A DNA stretch of 8,663 nucleotides, from contig JALOMX010000064.1 in the NCBI GenBank assembly GCA_025455245.1, positions 1 to 8,663 of the forward strand, written 5' to 3'. Positions 1-6,274 of the stretch are shown here, piece by piece (within the stretch, counting starts at the first letter, position 1; each line of letters begins with the position of its first letter). This DNA comes from Chitinophagaceae bacterium. GTDB taxonomy: Bacteria > Bacteroidota > Bacteroidia > Chitinophagales > Chitinophagaceae. Made by a program: the position numbers and the translations under genes. The notes under the pieces were generated by a model, which was given only the letters and a program-made list of their open reading frames with translations, was not told where the DNA came from and did no database searches.

Positions 1-1352
1 CCGGTGTTGTTGATGGTTACTGTTTTTGCATCAAGGTCATGGAAAGGTTCTAACCACTGACTGAAAATGGGCATCACCTCTTTATTGCCCTGACAATAAA
101 CTCCCCTGATCCGTCCTGTACCGTTATCAAGGTTGAAATATCCTGAGATCTTTTCATGCAATGGTTTTAAAACCATATCGGCCGGATCTGCAATATTGGC
201 TTTTACCCAATTTCGGCTTCCATGAAGGCCCTGTTCTTCACCACCCCAAAGGGCAATGCGGATGGTACGCCTTGGCTGCAATCCGGCCGCCTTTAGTATA
301 CGAACAGCCTCGAGCATAACAGCGCTTCCTGCAGCATTATCAGTAGCGCCGGTACTTCCCTGCCAGCTATCAAGGTGCGCACCAAGCATTACTATTTCAT
401 CTTTCAGTTTTGGATCTGTTCCGGGTATTTCGGCCAAAACATTATACCCCTTCATATCATCGGTATAAGTCCTGGTCTGCACATCGGCTTCCAGCGTTAC
501 ATCTATGCCTGCATTTATAAGGCGCTGCATGCGCAGGTATTCATCGCTGCTGATAACCACACTTGCGGGTGCATCGGGCGTGCCGGGCTGATATTGGCCA
601 CCGCCCTGCACAAAAATGGTACCATCATTTCCGCGGGCATTCATGCTCAGCACAAGTGCAGGTTCTTCCTGATTGATCAGATCATTTACCCGGCGTAGCA
701 GGTTCATGCGCTGAAAACGACGGGCCATATCATTACCCATCCTGAAATCGGGATTATCACGAACAACCGGCTGAGCATTGGCCATTTTGTTTAATACACT
801 GTCATCATAACGCTCACCATCCGCCTCAAATGAAGGGCGAAGGGTATCAAGCATTTCAACCATAACAATTTTCCCCTTCAGTTTGCCTTTGTATTGCTCT
901 ACAAACGTTGTGCTGTCCTTGGCCTTTACCAGGATTACTTTTTCTTTCAGATTGGCAGGCGTGCTCTGTGTCCACACTTTGGGCATGGCAATAATGGGCG
1001 TATAGTAAGGCGCTGTCATAGCCACATAGCACTTCTTCATTTCCCAGCCTTTTCCGAAATCGCCCCAGGGTTCCACTTTTACATTTTTCAAACCAAGCCC
1101 GTCAAGGGTTGATTTGGCCCATGTGGCAGCACGCATATAACCCGGACTTGCTGTTACCCTTGGCCCGCTAACATCCGTGAGGTAGAAGGCGTATTCCATC
1201 ACCTTCGAGTTTTCCAGGCCCTCTTTCCGTATCTTTTGAATGGTTTCGGCCGACACTGAGTTTTCGACCTTTTTGTCTTTGTCTCCGTTGCCTGAAAATG
1301 CGGGCGACAGGCAGACCATAATGAGCCCAAACCCGAGAAATACTTTTCGCAT
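1..1352 (-). CDS. Secreted M28-family zinc metallopeptidase (carboxypeptidase Q-like), partial
   Basis: The first 450 codons are present; the C-terminus lies beyond the left edge. The ATG at 1352-1350 opens a signal peptide (MRKVFLGFGLIMVCLSPAFS, likely cut after Ser20), so the protein is probably exported. The peptidase domain shows the M28 co-catalytic zinc set: His326 in GAHLDSW, bridging Asp338 in GATDNAAG, the catalytic/ligand pair Glu372-Glu373 in GGEEQGLHGS, and Asp409 in FNLDNGTG. The last zinc ligand of the family, a His, would be downstream and cannot be checked. Residues about 130-290 form a long segment before the zinc domain, where relatives such as human PGCP (carboxypeptidase Q) carry a PA-like insert. 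The family cleaves peptides or dipeptides at the N-terminal side; the exact substrate cannot be read from sequence. It is transcribed away from the J-domain gene. The family call is firm, the specificity is not. Confidence 0.93.
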   Translation of the reverse strand, partial: MRKVFLGFGLIMVCLSPAFSGNGDKDKKVENSVSAETIQKIRKEGLENSKVMEYAFYLTDVSGPRVTASPGYMRAATWAKSTLDGLGLKNVKVEPWGDFGKGWEMKKCYVAMTAPYYTPIIAMPKVWTQSTPANLKEKVILVKAKDSTTFVEQYKGKLKGKIVMVEMLDTLRPSFEADGERYDDSVLNKMANAQPVVRDNPDFRMGNDMARRFQRMNLLRRVNDLINQEEPALVLSMNARGNDGTIFVQGGGQYQPGTPDAPASVVISSDEYLRMQRLINAGIDVTLEADVQTRTYTDDMKGYNVLAEIPGTDPKLKDEIVMLGAHLDSWQGSTGATDNAAGSAVMLEAVRILKAAGLQPRRTIRIALWGGEEQGLHGSRNWVKANIADPADMVLKPLHEKISGYFNLDNGTGRIRGVYCQGNKEVMPIFSQWLEPFHDLDAKTVTINNT

Positions 1353-1369
1353 AGCAGTTGTTTATGGTA

Positions 1370-1400
1370 AAAAAATAAAAACTTGTAACAAGACGACAAA
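1370..1400 (-). promoter_or_regulatory. Candidate Bacteroidota-type promoter for the M28 peptidase gene
   Basis: On the minus strand a TTTG (1400-1397) is followed after exactly 19 bases by TATTTTTT (1377-1370). This matches the Bacteroidota TTTG-N19-TAnnTTTG consensus except for the last G of the -7 box. It would start transcription only about 10-15 bases before the ATG at 1352. The T-rich context makes chance matches likely, so confidence is low. Confidence 0.25.
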
Positions 1401-1459
1401 TAGAATGAAAACTTTTGACAAATCATGTATGTTTAATTGCAACATCTTTGCAGCGGATT

Positions 1460-2119
1460 ATGCCGGTAAAAGACTATTATAAGATATTGGGACTAAGTCC
1501 GGGCGCCGGGGATGCTGAAGTAAAAAGCAATTTTCGCAAACTTGCCATCAGGTATCACCCCGATAAAAATTCAGGTAAAAGCCAGGAGGATGCATGGTAC
1601 CGCGAAATTCAGGAAGCTTATCAGGTATTAATAGATCCGGTAAAAAAAACGAAATACCTGCAGGACAGATGGCTATTAAAAAGCAGGGGTATATCTTTTG
1701 AAGAAACCTTTCCGCTTACACCTGAATATATTGAACTCAGATTCAGATCGATGGCAAATTCGGTAAAAAACATGGATCATTTTCGCATGGACCATTATGG
1801 ATTGCAAAAACAATTACTGCAGTTATGCAACGATGAAACCCTTGACGCATTGAATGAATACCATGAACCACATATAAACCAAAGGATCATCCATCAGCTT
1901 ATGTATTGCATGGAACCCCTTGCTTATACGCATATCCATTTACTACGTAAGCCAATGAATCTGATATGCAGAAAACAACCCCAATTACTCAATGAGGTAA
2001 ATGAATGGTTTTCAAAAAGGAAAAGACAGGATTGGTGGGAAAGAAAACAAGGTTGGGTAATTGCCATCTTAACCATGGTTGCCTGTGTGGGAATTGCCTT
2101 GCTTACCAAAATGACCTGA
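1460..2119 (+). CDS. J-domain protein with C-terminal membrane anchor
   Basis: A 219-residue protein. Residues 1-68 are a canonical J domain: MPVKDYYKILGL at the start, the helix II segment FRKLAIRYHPDKN with the HPD triad at 33-35, then EIQEAYQVLIDP. HPD is the contact that stimulates ATP hydrolysis by DnaK/Hsp70, so this should be a DnaK co-chaperone. It has no Gly/Phe-rich region, zinc-finger (CxxCxGxG) repeats or DnaJ C-terminal substrate domain, so it is not DnaJ itself. Residues about 75-195 are charged and helical-looking, with no motif I recognise. Residues 199-216 (WVIAILTMVACVGIALLT) are hydrophobic and end three residues from the terminus, suggesting a tail-anchored inner-membrane protein with the J domain in the cytoplasm. 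The ATG at 1460 was chosen because it starts directly at the J domain; a TTG 15 codons upstream adds nothing conserved. It converges with the PagL-like gene across 16 bases. Confidence 0.88.
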   Translation: MPVKDYYKILGLSPGAGDAEVKSNFRKLAIRYHPDKNSGKSQEDAWYREIQEAYQVLIDPVKKTKYLQDRWLLKSRGISFEETFPLTPEYIELRFRSMANSVKNMDHFRMDHYGLQKQLLQLCNDETLDALNEYHEPHINQRIIHQLMYCMEPLAYTHIHLLRKPMNLICRKQPQLLNEVNEWFSKRKRQDWWERKQGWVIAILTMVACVGIALLTKMT

Positions 2120-2135
2120 TCCCGGCAAGGTTACG

Positions 2136-3284
2136 TCAATGCCAACTATATATCAAACGCAGGTCGATAAAATCTGCAACCTGCAAATGTGCCTTTAGGT
2201 TTATGCCTGCCCACATGTTTTTGTTGATACCATACAATAAACCCCAACGATGAAACCAGGATTTGTCGTAAGGTGCAGGCTTATACAAATAAATCCCAAG
2301 CTGCTGACTGAATATGAATTTACCCAACAGGAATTCATGACCGCCCATCATTCCAACCCGCAAAGCACTTGTACTTTCAATACTGTCGGTTTTCATAAGA
2401 TTTGCATTATAGCCGTCATAATAAGCTTCAATGCCGGCGGTAAGTGCATTGATCCTTCCAACCTGTTTACTGCCTAAAGCAACCAGACCGATTATTGGCT
2501 GACGGGTTCCGATCCCTGCTTCGTTTACCGACCGCTTGCCTGTTCCGAAAAAGCCAAGGTCTTTTCTCCAGGAATTTCCCTTCCAGAACTTATCGTTGTT
2601 TCTTGAACCTTTGTAATAGGGCAACGGATTGGGAGTGTATTGCAAATGAATACTTGCCGTCGGATAATTAACGCCTTTGTTGGGTTGACGCATGCCGCCA
2701 TTACTTGTGTGTTCAAAGTTACCACCCAACTGAACCCTCCATTTTTCGCTGATAGGGTATGACAGGGATGCACCCACCACAAGCCATGCACTGATTGCAG
2801 TACTGTAACTTTGATTGCCGGGGTTTGAAACCGAATCAAAAGGATTGCTCATCCATGCGAGCCCGGCCACACCCCTTATGCCCAATTGGAGTTTTTTACC
2901 AAGCCTGTACGTTGGTTCAAGCATCCAGCCTGCCATTACACCCTGCCCCAATATTTCATTATCGAAATTAAAATAAGAGGCAACAATACCCTGTCTTGGA
3001 TAACAATTGCATAAATCTACCACACCTTTATCCCGTCGCTGCCAGGTATAGGCAAGTTCAACTCCAAAGGGATTGGCGCCGGCAGTATTTTGTACTTCTT
3101 CACTGTGTGCAAAAATGCTTCCATAATGCATTCCAACAGAAAAGCCTGTAACAACACTCTTTGTTACAGGCTTTACACTATCGGCCATTTGCGAAAAAGG
3201 GAAAAATGGGGACAACTGCAGGAGAAAAAACATAAGCCAACAGTAATGGCCTGACGATGGTATTCTCCTGCCTTCGACAATCAT
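2136..3284 (-). CDS. PagL-like outer-membrane lipid A deacylase (acyloxyacyl hydrolase family)
   Basis: A 382-residue protein matching the Bacteroidota 'acyloxyacyl hydrolase' group related to PagL, the outer-membrane beta-barrel that removes the 3-O acyl chain of lipid A. The key segment is residues 188-206, with His192-Thr-Ser194-Asn195 followed by PNKGVN. The HxS spacing equals His126/Ser128 of Pseudomonas PagL; the position of its Glu140 (twelve residues after Ser) is Asn206 here. Alternating aromatic/polar strands run through the protein, and it ends in ...IYSWH, as expected for a barrel. The segment CWLMFFLLQLSPFFPFSQ (about 15-32) is the signal-peptide core; Met18 (ATG at 3233) would give a more compact signal than Met1 (3284), so the true start is uncertain. 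It lies 5 bases (from Met1) or 56 bases (from Met18) after the proline dehydrogenase stop and is probably co-transcribed with it. The C-terminal half is longer than small PagL proteins. Family call good; activity on lipid A inferred. Confidence 0.75.
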   Translation of the reverse strand: MIVEGRRIPSSGHYCWLMFFLLQLSPFFPFSQMADSVKPVTKSVVTGFSVGMHYGSIFAHSEEVQNTAGANPFGVELAYTWQRRDKGVVDLCNCYPRQGIVASYFNFDNEILGQGVMAGWMLEPTYRLGKKLQLGIRGVAGLAWMSNPFDSVSNPGNQSYSTAISAWLVVGASLSYPISEKWRVQLGGNFEHTSNGGMRQPNKGVNYPTASIHLQYTPNPLPYYKGSRNNDKFWKGNSWRKDLGFFGTGKRSVNEAGIGTRQPIIGLVALGSKQVGRINALTAGIEAYYDGYNANLMKTDSIESTSALRVGMMGGHEFLLGKFIFSQQLGIYLYKPAPYDKSWFHRWGLLYGINKNMWAGINLKAHLQVADFIDLRLIYSWH

Positions 3285-3289
3285 ATAAA

Positions 3290-4525
3290 TTATAATCCCC
3301 TCCTTTTCAATTCTTTTCTGATGAGCAGCAACTCGCGGCCTGTTTGTCCTCCTACGCTGCTGTTTTCCTGAGCACGGCGCATGAGGTAAGGTATTACATC
3401 CTCTATGGGACCGAAAGGTAAGTATTTACTTACATTACAACCTGCTGCTGCAAGGTTAAAGGTAATATTATCACTCATACCAAACAACTGGCTGAAATGT
3501 ACATGGGGATGATCGAGCGGCAATCCCTTTTTCATGAGCAGGTCGGCTGCCAGTTTGTTGCTGTACTCGTTATGGCTTGCAACAATGACCGACACCTGAT
3601 CGAGATGGTCAATACAAAGCTGAACTGCTTCATTAAAATCGGCATCGGTAGATGCTTTGTCTTTCTGAATAGGAGAAGGATAACCATTGGCTTCAGCCCT
3701 TCTGCGTTCGCGTTCCATATAAGCACCCCTTACCAGTTTTACACCCAATACAAAACCTCGCTCTTTTGCGGCTTCAAGCATGGCCCTTAAAAAAGCAAGC
3801 CGGTCGTGGCGGTATAATTGGACCGTGTTGTATACAGCTACTTTTTCATGGTTATACTTATTCATCATAAGAATGGTAAGCGCATCAACAGGATCCTGAA
3901 TCCAGGTTTCTTCCGCATCAATGGAAACGCCAATACCGGTAAGCAACCCTTCTTTACAAATTACATCAAGACGATCGTGGACCCTTTGCCATTCAGCCCT
4001 TTCTGCTTCACTTAATTTTGACAACGCCCACTCATACCGTTTCATCAGGGTATTGGTGGTTTGATGCATAAGGTCATCCAGTTTTTCCAAAAGACCAAAA
4101 CGTGCCATACCGGTCAGCTTGATGCTCATAACCGGTATATTCGTTTGCGACCCCGCGTAATCAACCACTTTCTTAAACTCCTCCATGGCATGGTCAAACT
4201 CTTCATCTCCTTCATCTCCTCCTTCTACCCCGTAATCCAGAATCACTTTTACATTATAGCGCCCAAGCATATCTACCACAGGCTTGGTTTCTTCAAGGGT
4301 CTCCCCTCCTACAAACTGCTTGAAAATGGTATTGCGGATAACCCCTTTTATGGGCAACCCACTTTTTATTGCCCATGGAGTCAGCCTTGTACCCAACTTC
4401 ACAAGCCACTGAAACCCCATACTGCTGAATAAGAAATTGGCTTGTTTAAGATCTTTATCCGACTTGTATTTGAATGCGTTTTCAGTATTTTCAAAGGATA
4501 TTACCTTTTTTTCAATGGTAGGCAT
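3290..4525 (-). CDS. Proline dehydrogenase (FAD-dependent, monofunctional)
   Basis: A 411-residue single-domain PRODH, which oxidises L-proline to 1-pyrroline-5-carboxylate with FAD and passes electrons to the quinone pool; this is the first step of proline catabolism. The TIM-barrel motifs appear in order: SIKLTG (134-139), SIDAEE (201-206), YNTVQLYRHDR (232-242), KLVRGAYMERER (263-274), ASHNE (316-320), YLPFGP (368-373) and YLMRRAQEN (380-388), whose Arg383-Arg384 correspond to the pair binding the proline carboxylate. There is no DNA-binding region or P5C dehydrogenase domain, so it is not a bifunctional PutA; the partner dehydrogenase is not in this window. An acidic stretch EGGDEGDEEF (101-110) lies in the N-terminal half. 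The ATG at 4525 was chosen; an in-frame TTG at 4546 would add only seven residues. The PagL-like gene follows immediately, an unusual partner, and the rhomboid gene is divergent. Confidence 0.95.
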   Translation of the reverse strand: MPTIEKKVISFENTENAFKYKSDKDLKQANFLFSSMGFQWLVKLGTRLTPWAIKSGLPIKGVIRNTIFKQFVGGETLEETKPVVDMLGRYNVKVILDYGVEGGDEGDEEFDHAMEEFKKVVDYAGSQTNIPVMSIKLTGMARFGLLEKLDDLMHQTTNTLMKRYEWALSKLSEAERAEWQRVHDRLDVICKEGLLTGIGVSIDAEETWIQDPVDALTILMMNKYNHEKVAVYNTVQLYRHDRLAFLRAMLEAAKERGFVLGVKLVRGAYMERERRRAEANGYPSPIQKDKASTDADFNEAVQLCIDHLDQVSVIVASHNEYSNKLAADLLMKKGLPLDHPHVHFSQLFGMSDNITFNLAAAGCNVSKYLPFGPIEDVIPYLMRRAQENSSVGGQTGRELLLIRKELKRRGL

Positions 4526-4565
4526 AGCAAGAAAGTTTTGCTGCAAAGTAAGGAATCAGAAAGAA

Positions 4566-4595
4566 TTGGCATATGATAAAAAACATATAACATTG
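4566..4595 (+). promoter_or_regulatory. Candidate Bacteroidota-type promoter for the rhomboid gene
   Basis: TTG (4566-4568) is followed by exactly 19 bases and TAACATTG (4588-4595), close to the TTTG-N19-TAnnTTTG consensus with one mismatch in each box. Transcription would begin near 4602, leaving a leader of about 35 bases before the ATG at 4638. It lies in the 112-bp divergent gap with proline dehydrogenase. Pattern match only. Confidence 0.4.
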
Positions 4596-4637
4596 TACAA
4601 ATCATAAAACGGGTATTCTACATCAAAGCTTTATAAA

Positions 4638-5405
4638 ATGTTCACGCCAATCGGAGATGACAATTCGGATCGCCGGATTAAGCCCTATGTAAATTACATG
4701 CTGATCCTGCTGAATTTATTGGTGTTCTTTGTGCTGCAGGGAGCCGGTTCAAACCTGGCATTCACTTATGCTTTTGCATCCGTTCCGGCCGAAATCCTCA
4801 CCGGCACAGACATTGTTACCGAGGCGCAAAGGTTTGTGGACGAATACACCAACACCACGTTTGAAATTCCCGGTTTACAGGTAACGCCCATTCCTGTTTA
4901 CCTGACACTTTTTACCAGCATGTTTATGCACGGGGGCATAGGCCACCTGATAGGCAACATGCTGTACCTGTGGATATTTGGCGACAATCTCGAGAACCGG
5001 ATGGGGCATGGCAGGTATCTTGCCTTTTATCTTATTACAGGTGTGCTGGCAGCATTGTCACATGTGTTTTCCATTTTCCTGATTCCCGGCTCTGAACTTA
5101 TTCCCATGATTGGCGCCTCTGGTGCCATTTCAGGTGTGTTGGGTGGAAATATCATCCTGCTGCCTCATCGCAGGATTACCGTTTTGATTGGTATCTGGCC
5201 CTTTCAGGTTTCTGCGCTGTTTGCCCTCGGAATGTGGATCGTATTTCAGTTTATTAACGGGCTTGGAGCCCTCGGCAGCGAAGGCGACGGCGTAGCCTAT
5301 GCAGCACACATTGGCGGCTTTGTTGCAGGCGTAATACTGGTGAAGTTTTTTGACAATGGAAAAGACCCCGAAGACAGGGAAATCTGGATCCGGCGGGTAC
5401 GCTAA
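4638..5405 (+). CDS. Rhomboid-family intramembrane serine protease
   Basis: A 255-residue polytopic membrane protein. The catalytic dyad is Ser161 in GASGAISG and His224 in AAHIGGFVAG. The conserved His98, His103 and Asn107 (HGGIGHLIGN) have the same spacing as His145/His150/Asn154 of E. coli GlpG, where they shape the active site and oxyanion hole. Membrane segments are visible near 20-37, 88-115, 126-150, 157-175, 180-205 and 217-236, i.e. the six-helix rhomboid core. A long, partly polar loop (about 50-85) sits between TM1 and TM2, where the L1 loop lies in this family. The short tail (GKDPEDREIWIRRVR) is charged and carries no extra domain. All catalytic residues are intact, so an active protease cutting membrane proteins near the lipid surface is expected; its substrate is unknown. 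It is probably monocistronic, converging on the SDR gene. Confidence 0.93.
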   Translation: MFTPIGDDNSDRRIKPYVNYMLILLNLLVFFVLQGAGSNLAFTYAFASVPAEILTGTDIVTEAQRFVDEYTNTTFEIPGLQVTPIPVYLTLFTSMFMHGGIGHLIGNMLYLWIFGDNLENRMGHGRYLAFYLITGVLAALSHVFSIFLIPGSELIPMIGASGAISGVLGGNIILLPHRRITVLIGIWPFQVSALFALGMWIVFQFINGLGALGSEGDGVAYAAHIGGFVAGVILVKFFDNGKDPEDREIWIRRVR

Positions 5406-5495
5406 AATCCCCTGAAAGGACATTTTTCACCGAAAAAATCTGCCCGGTTAACGGTTCAACATTTTGAAATGCCGGTAGGCGAATAGATGGGCACC

Positions 5496-6212
5496 CTATA
5501 TCGCCTGATGATTAAATGGCTGCAATACCATCTCGCTCACTACCCCGCTACGCGGCTGCTGACACAAAAACCAGATGGCTTTTGCAGCTTCTTCGGCAAC
5601 GATCATTTTGTCACGCTGTACACGTAAATCAATCGTATCCCAGAATGGGGAATCAACTCCGCCTAAAAACAAATTGGTAATCCTGATTTCTGTCCTTTTA
5701 AGTTCTTCCCGTACACTTTGCATCATTCCTACAAGTCCATATTTACTGGCGCTGTAAGCTGCTGCGCCCGCCATGGGAACCTTTCCCAAAACCCCCGGTA
5801 TATTGATGATCAAACCTTTTTTTTGCTCTTTCATGGCAGGCAAAAAGGCTTTTAATAAATTGAAAGGTCCAATTAAATTGCTTTGTAAAGTTTTGTTGAA
5901 TTCATCAAGGGTTAGTGAATCCATTGGCTTTATAATCCCGATTCCGGCTGCATTTACCAAAATATCAATTGCAGGAACCTGTTGATGAATGGATTGTGCC
6001 ATAGACTGTACCTCGGCCTCATTACCAATTTCAACTGCGAATACCCTTTGTTCAGGAATACTCAAAGAAGCAGCCACATCGAGTAATCTGGCTTTATTCC
6101 TTCCGCTTAAAAAAACAACTACACCACTTCCCGAAAGCATTTTAGCAGCCTGCATTCCAATACCCCCGGTTGCACCGGTAACCAATATATTCTTTCCTTT
6201 TACTGATTCCAT
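5496..6212 (-). CDS. Short-chain dehydrogenase/reductase (SDR) lacking the catalytic serine
   Basis: A 238-residue classical-type SDR with a Rossmann fold. Cofactor motifs are TGATGGIG (12-19) and NAAG (87-90). The helix alpha-4 Asn is Asn112 (QSNLIGPFN), and the Tyr-x-x-x-Lys pair is Tyr153/Lys157 in AAYSASKYG. The catalytic Ser normally lies 13 residues before the Tyr (Ser138/Tyr151 in E. coli FabG), but here that position is Gly140 (INIPGVLGK), codon GGG at 5795-5793. The PG-motif region reads LGGVDSPFW (183-191) rather than PGxVxTP. Arg38 after strand beta-2 (SGRNK) would favour NADP(H). The protein may bind nucleotide but be impaired or atypical in catalysis; the substrate is unknown. 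The ATG at 6212 starts right before the fold; an ATG at 6239 would add nine residues without homologous features. The gene is divergent from the photolyase-like gene, 62 bases between starts, suggesting shared control. Confidence 0.88.
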   Translation of the reverse strand: MESVKGKNILVTGATGGIGMQAAKMLSGSGVVVFLSGRNKARLLDVAASLSIPEQRVFAVEIGNEAEVQSMAQSIHQQVPAIDILVNAAGIGIIKPMDSLTLDEFNKTLQSNLIGPFNLLKAFLPAMKEQKKGLIINIPGVLGKVPMAGAAAYSASKYGLVGMMQSVREELKRTEIRITNLFLGGVDSPFWDTIDLRVQRDKMIVAEEAAKAIWFLCQQPRSGVVSEMVLQPFNHQAI

Positions 6213-6243
6213 AATTTTTTTGTTGTGCCATAAAAACATTGAA

Positions 6244-6271
6244 GCCTGATTATTGTTCTAAGGCCTGATTA
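6244..6271 (+). repeat. 9-bp direct repeat GCCTGATTA in the SDR/photolyase divergent region
   Basis: GCCTGATTA occurs at 6244-6252 and again at 6263-6271, a 19-bp offset that puts both copies on roughly the same face of the helix. The second copy ends three bases before the photolyase ATG (6275). Such spacing is typical of tandem operator half-sites, but no regulator gene is visible in the window and chance cannot be excluded. Confidence 0.5.
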
Positions 6272-6274
6272 CTT

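Noticed and set aside
1414..1450. Promoter for the J-domain gene formed by TTTG (1414-1417) and CATCTTTG (1443-1450)
   Set aside because: The spacer is 25 bases, too long for the usual 19 or so, and the second box lacks the first T.
1415..1459. Alternative TTG start 15 codons upstream for the J-domain protein
   Set aside because: The J domain begins directly at the ATG at 1460 (MPVKDYYKILGL); the upstream residues are unrelated to the fold.
3497..4432. Plus-strand reading frames opposite proline dehydrogenase
   Set aside because: They are antisense to a gene with clear family motifs along its whole length and show no recognisable domains of their own.
4523..4546. Alternative TTG start seven codons upstream for proline dehydrogenase
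   Set aside because: The extra residues show no conserved feature, and the ATG at 4525 gives a normal PRODH length.
5406..5495. Possible terminator between the convergent rhomboid and SDR genes
   Set aside because: Only short interrupted complementarities (for example TTCAA/TTGAA around 5454-5467) are visible, with no GC-rich stem followed by T's in either direction.
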